22,217 bases of DNA, taken from contig CBFIHR010000074.1 in NCBI GenBank assembly GCA_965662365.1, forward strand, positions 1 to 22,217, given 5' to 3'. Position numbers and translations under genes: made by a program. This stretch comes from CAWVWD01 sp965662365 (lineage in GTDB: Bacteria; Bacteroidota; Bacteroidia; Chitinophagales; Saprospiraceae). The notes beneath the pieces were generated by a model. That model made no database searches. It was not told the origin of the DNA and saw only the letters and a list, made by a program, of their open reading frames with translations. This document shows, one piece after another, positions 22,145 through 22,217 of this stretch (positions are counted from its first letter, which is position 1; each line of letters opens with the position of its first letter).

Positions 22145-22217
22145 AACGCTCAGAAATGACATTGTAACGCTCAGAAATGACATTGCAACGCTCAGAAATG
22201 ACATTGCAACGCTCAGA
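22141..22217 (+). repeat. 21-bp tandem repeat, 3.7 copies, running off the window
   Basis: The unit starts TTGCAACGCTCAG and ends AAATGACA; copies begin at 22141, 22162, 22183 and 22204. The second copy differs by one base (T22165 for C). The array starts exactly at the TT of the possible crossover of site h. It extends beyond the window end, so its total length is unknown. Its minus-strand reading (repeated MSFLSVA) is not considered coding. Confidence 0.85.

Noticed and set aside
21905..22204. Minus-strand frame with repeated MSFLSVA at the window end
   Set aside because: The 21-bp tandem repeat is a multiple of three and stays open by itself; there is no other coding support and it overlaps the C7 gene.

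Overview
The window looks like a chromosomal segment of a low-GC member of the Bacteroidota, most likely of the Saprospiraceae/Chitinophaga type. The evidence is protein content: two large secreted proteases with C-terminal type IX secretion (T9SS) sorting domains, SprB-type repeats, many small lipoproteins, small outer-membrane barrels, and one convincing Bacteroidota-type promoter (TTTG, 20 nt, TAGATTTG). No rRNA, tRNA or CRISPR array was seen.

Positions 1-6041 are ordinary chromosome interrupted by an insertion sequence. They hold the 3' part of an NCS1-type permease with a strong terminator, an IS4-family element (903-2258), a likely operon of two lipoproteins (a CBM9-like protein and a GHL10/COG1649 glycoside-hydrolase-like protein), and a PlsC/MGAT-like acyltransferase with its own promoter.

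From 6196 to the end the architecture changes. All convincing genes lie on the + strand. They fall into units separated by about 71-bp imperfect palindromes that have the layout of integron attC sites: an outer arm ending in AAC, a spacer, an inner arm, a variable apical stem-loop, the inner arm again, a spacer, and an outer arm starting with GTT. Six such sites are well formed (b at 6618, c at 8644, d at 12132, e at 14406, f at 17364, g at 21434). One atypical site opens the array (a, about 6144-6203) and one doubtful site lies near its end (h, about 22092). The outer arms of a single site often do not match each other. Instead, the right arm of each site matches the left arm of the NEXT site, in six cases out of six. 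This is expected if each unit once existed as a circle closed at its own site, that is, if it is a gene cassette cut at G^TT. The cassettes are C1 6196-6681, C2 6682-8707, C3 8708-12193, C4 12194-14469, C5 14470-17425, C6 17426-21496 and C7 from 21497. No integron integrase gene is in the window, so within view this is a cluster of attC-like sites lacking an integrase (CALIN-like).

The cargo is unusual for cassettes. C1 and C7 have one main small gene each, with leaders of about 25 nt. C2-C6 are 2.0-4.1 kb and carry two or three genes. C2 and C4 each pair a lipoprotein with a small outer-membrane barrel behind a shared leader of about 190 nt that can fold into a conserved H-type pseudoknot. 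C3 has an unrecognised Ser/Thr-rich 553-aa protein, then an unknown protein overlapping a two-helix membrane protein (possibly an effector/immunity pair). C5 has a T9SS metzincin-like protease plus a lipoprotein. C6 has a T9SS M4 (thermolysin-like) protease with SprB repeats plus a lipocalin-like lipoprotein. C7 carries a small soluble domain protein resembling DUF6985. My inference is that the array is a shuffling store of cell-surface and secreted proteins. Dependence on IntI, and novelty, cannot be established from this sequence alone.
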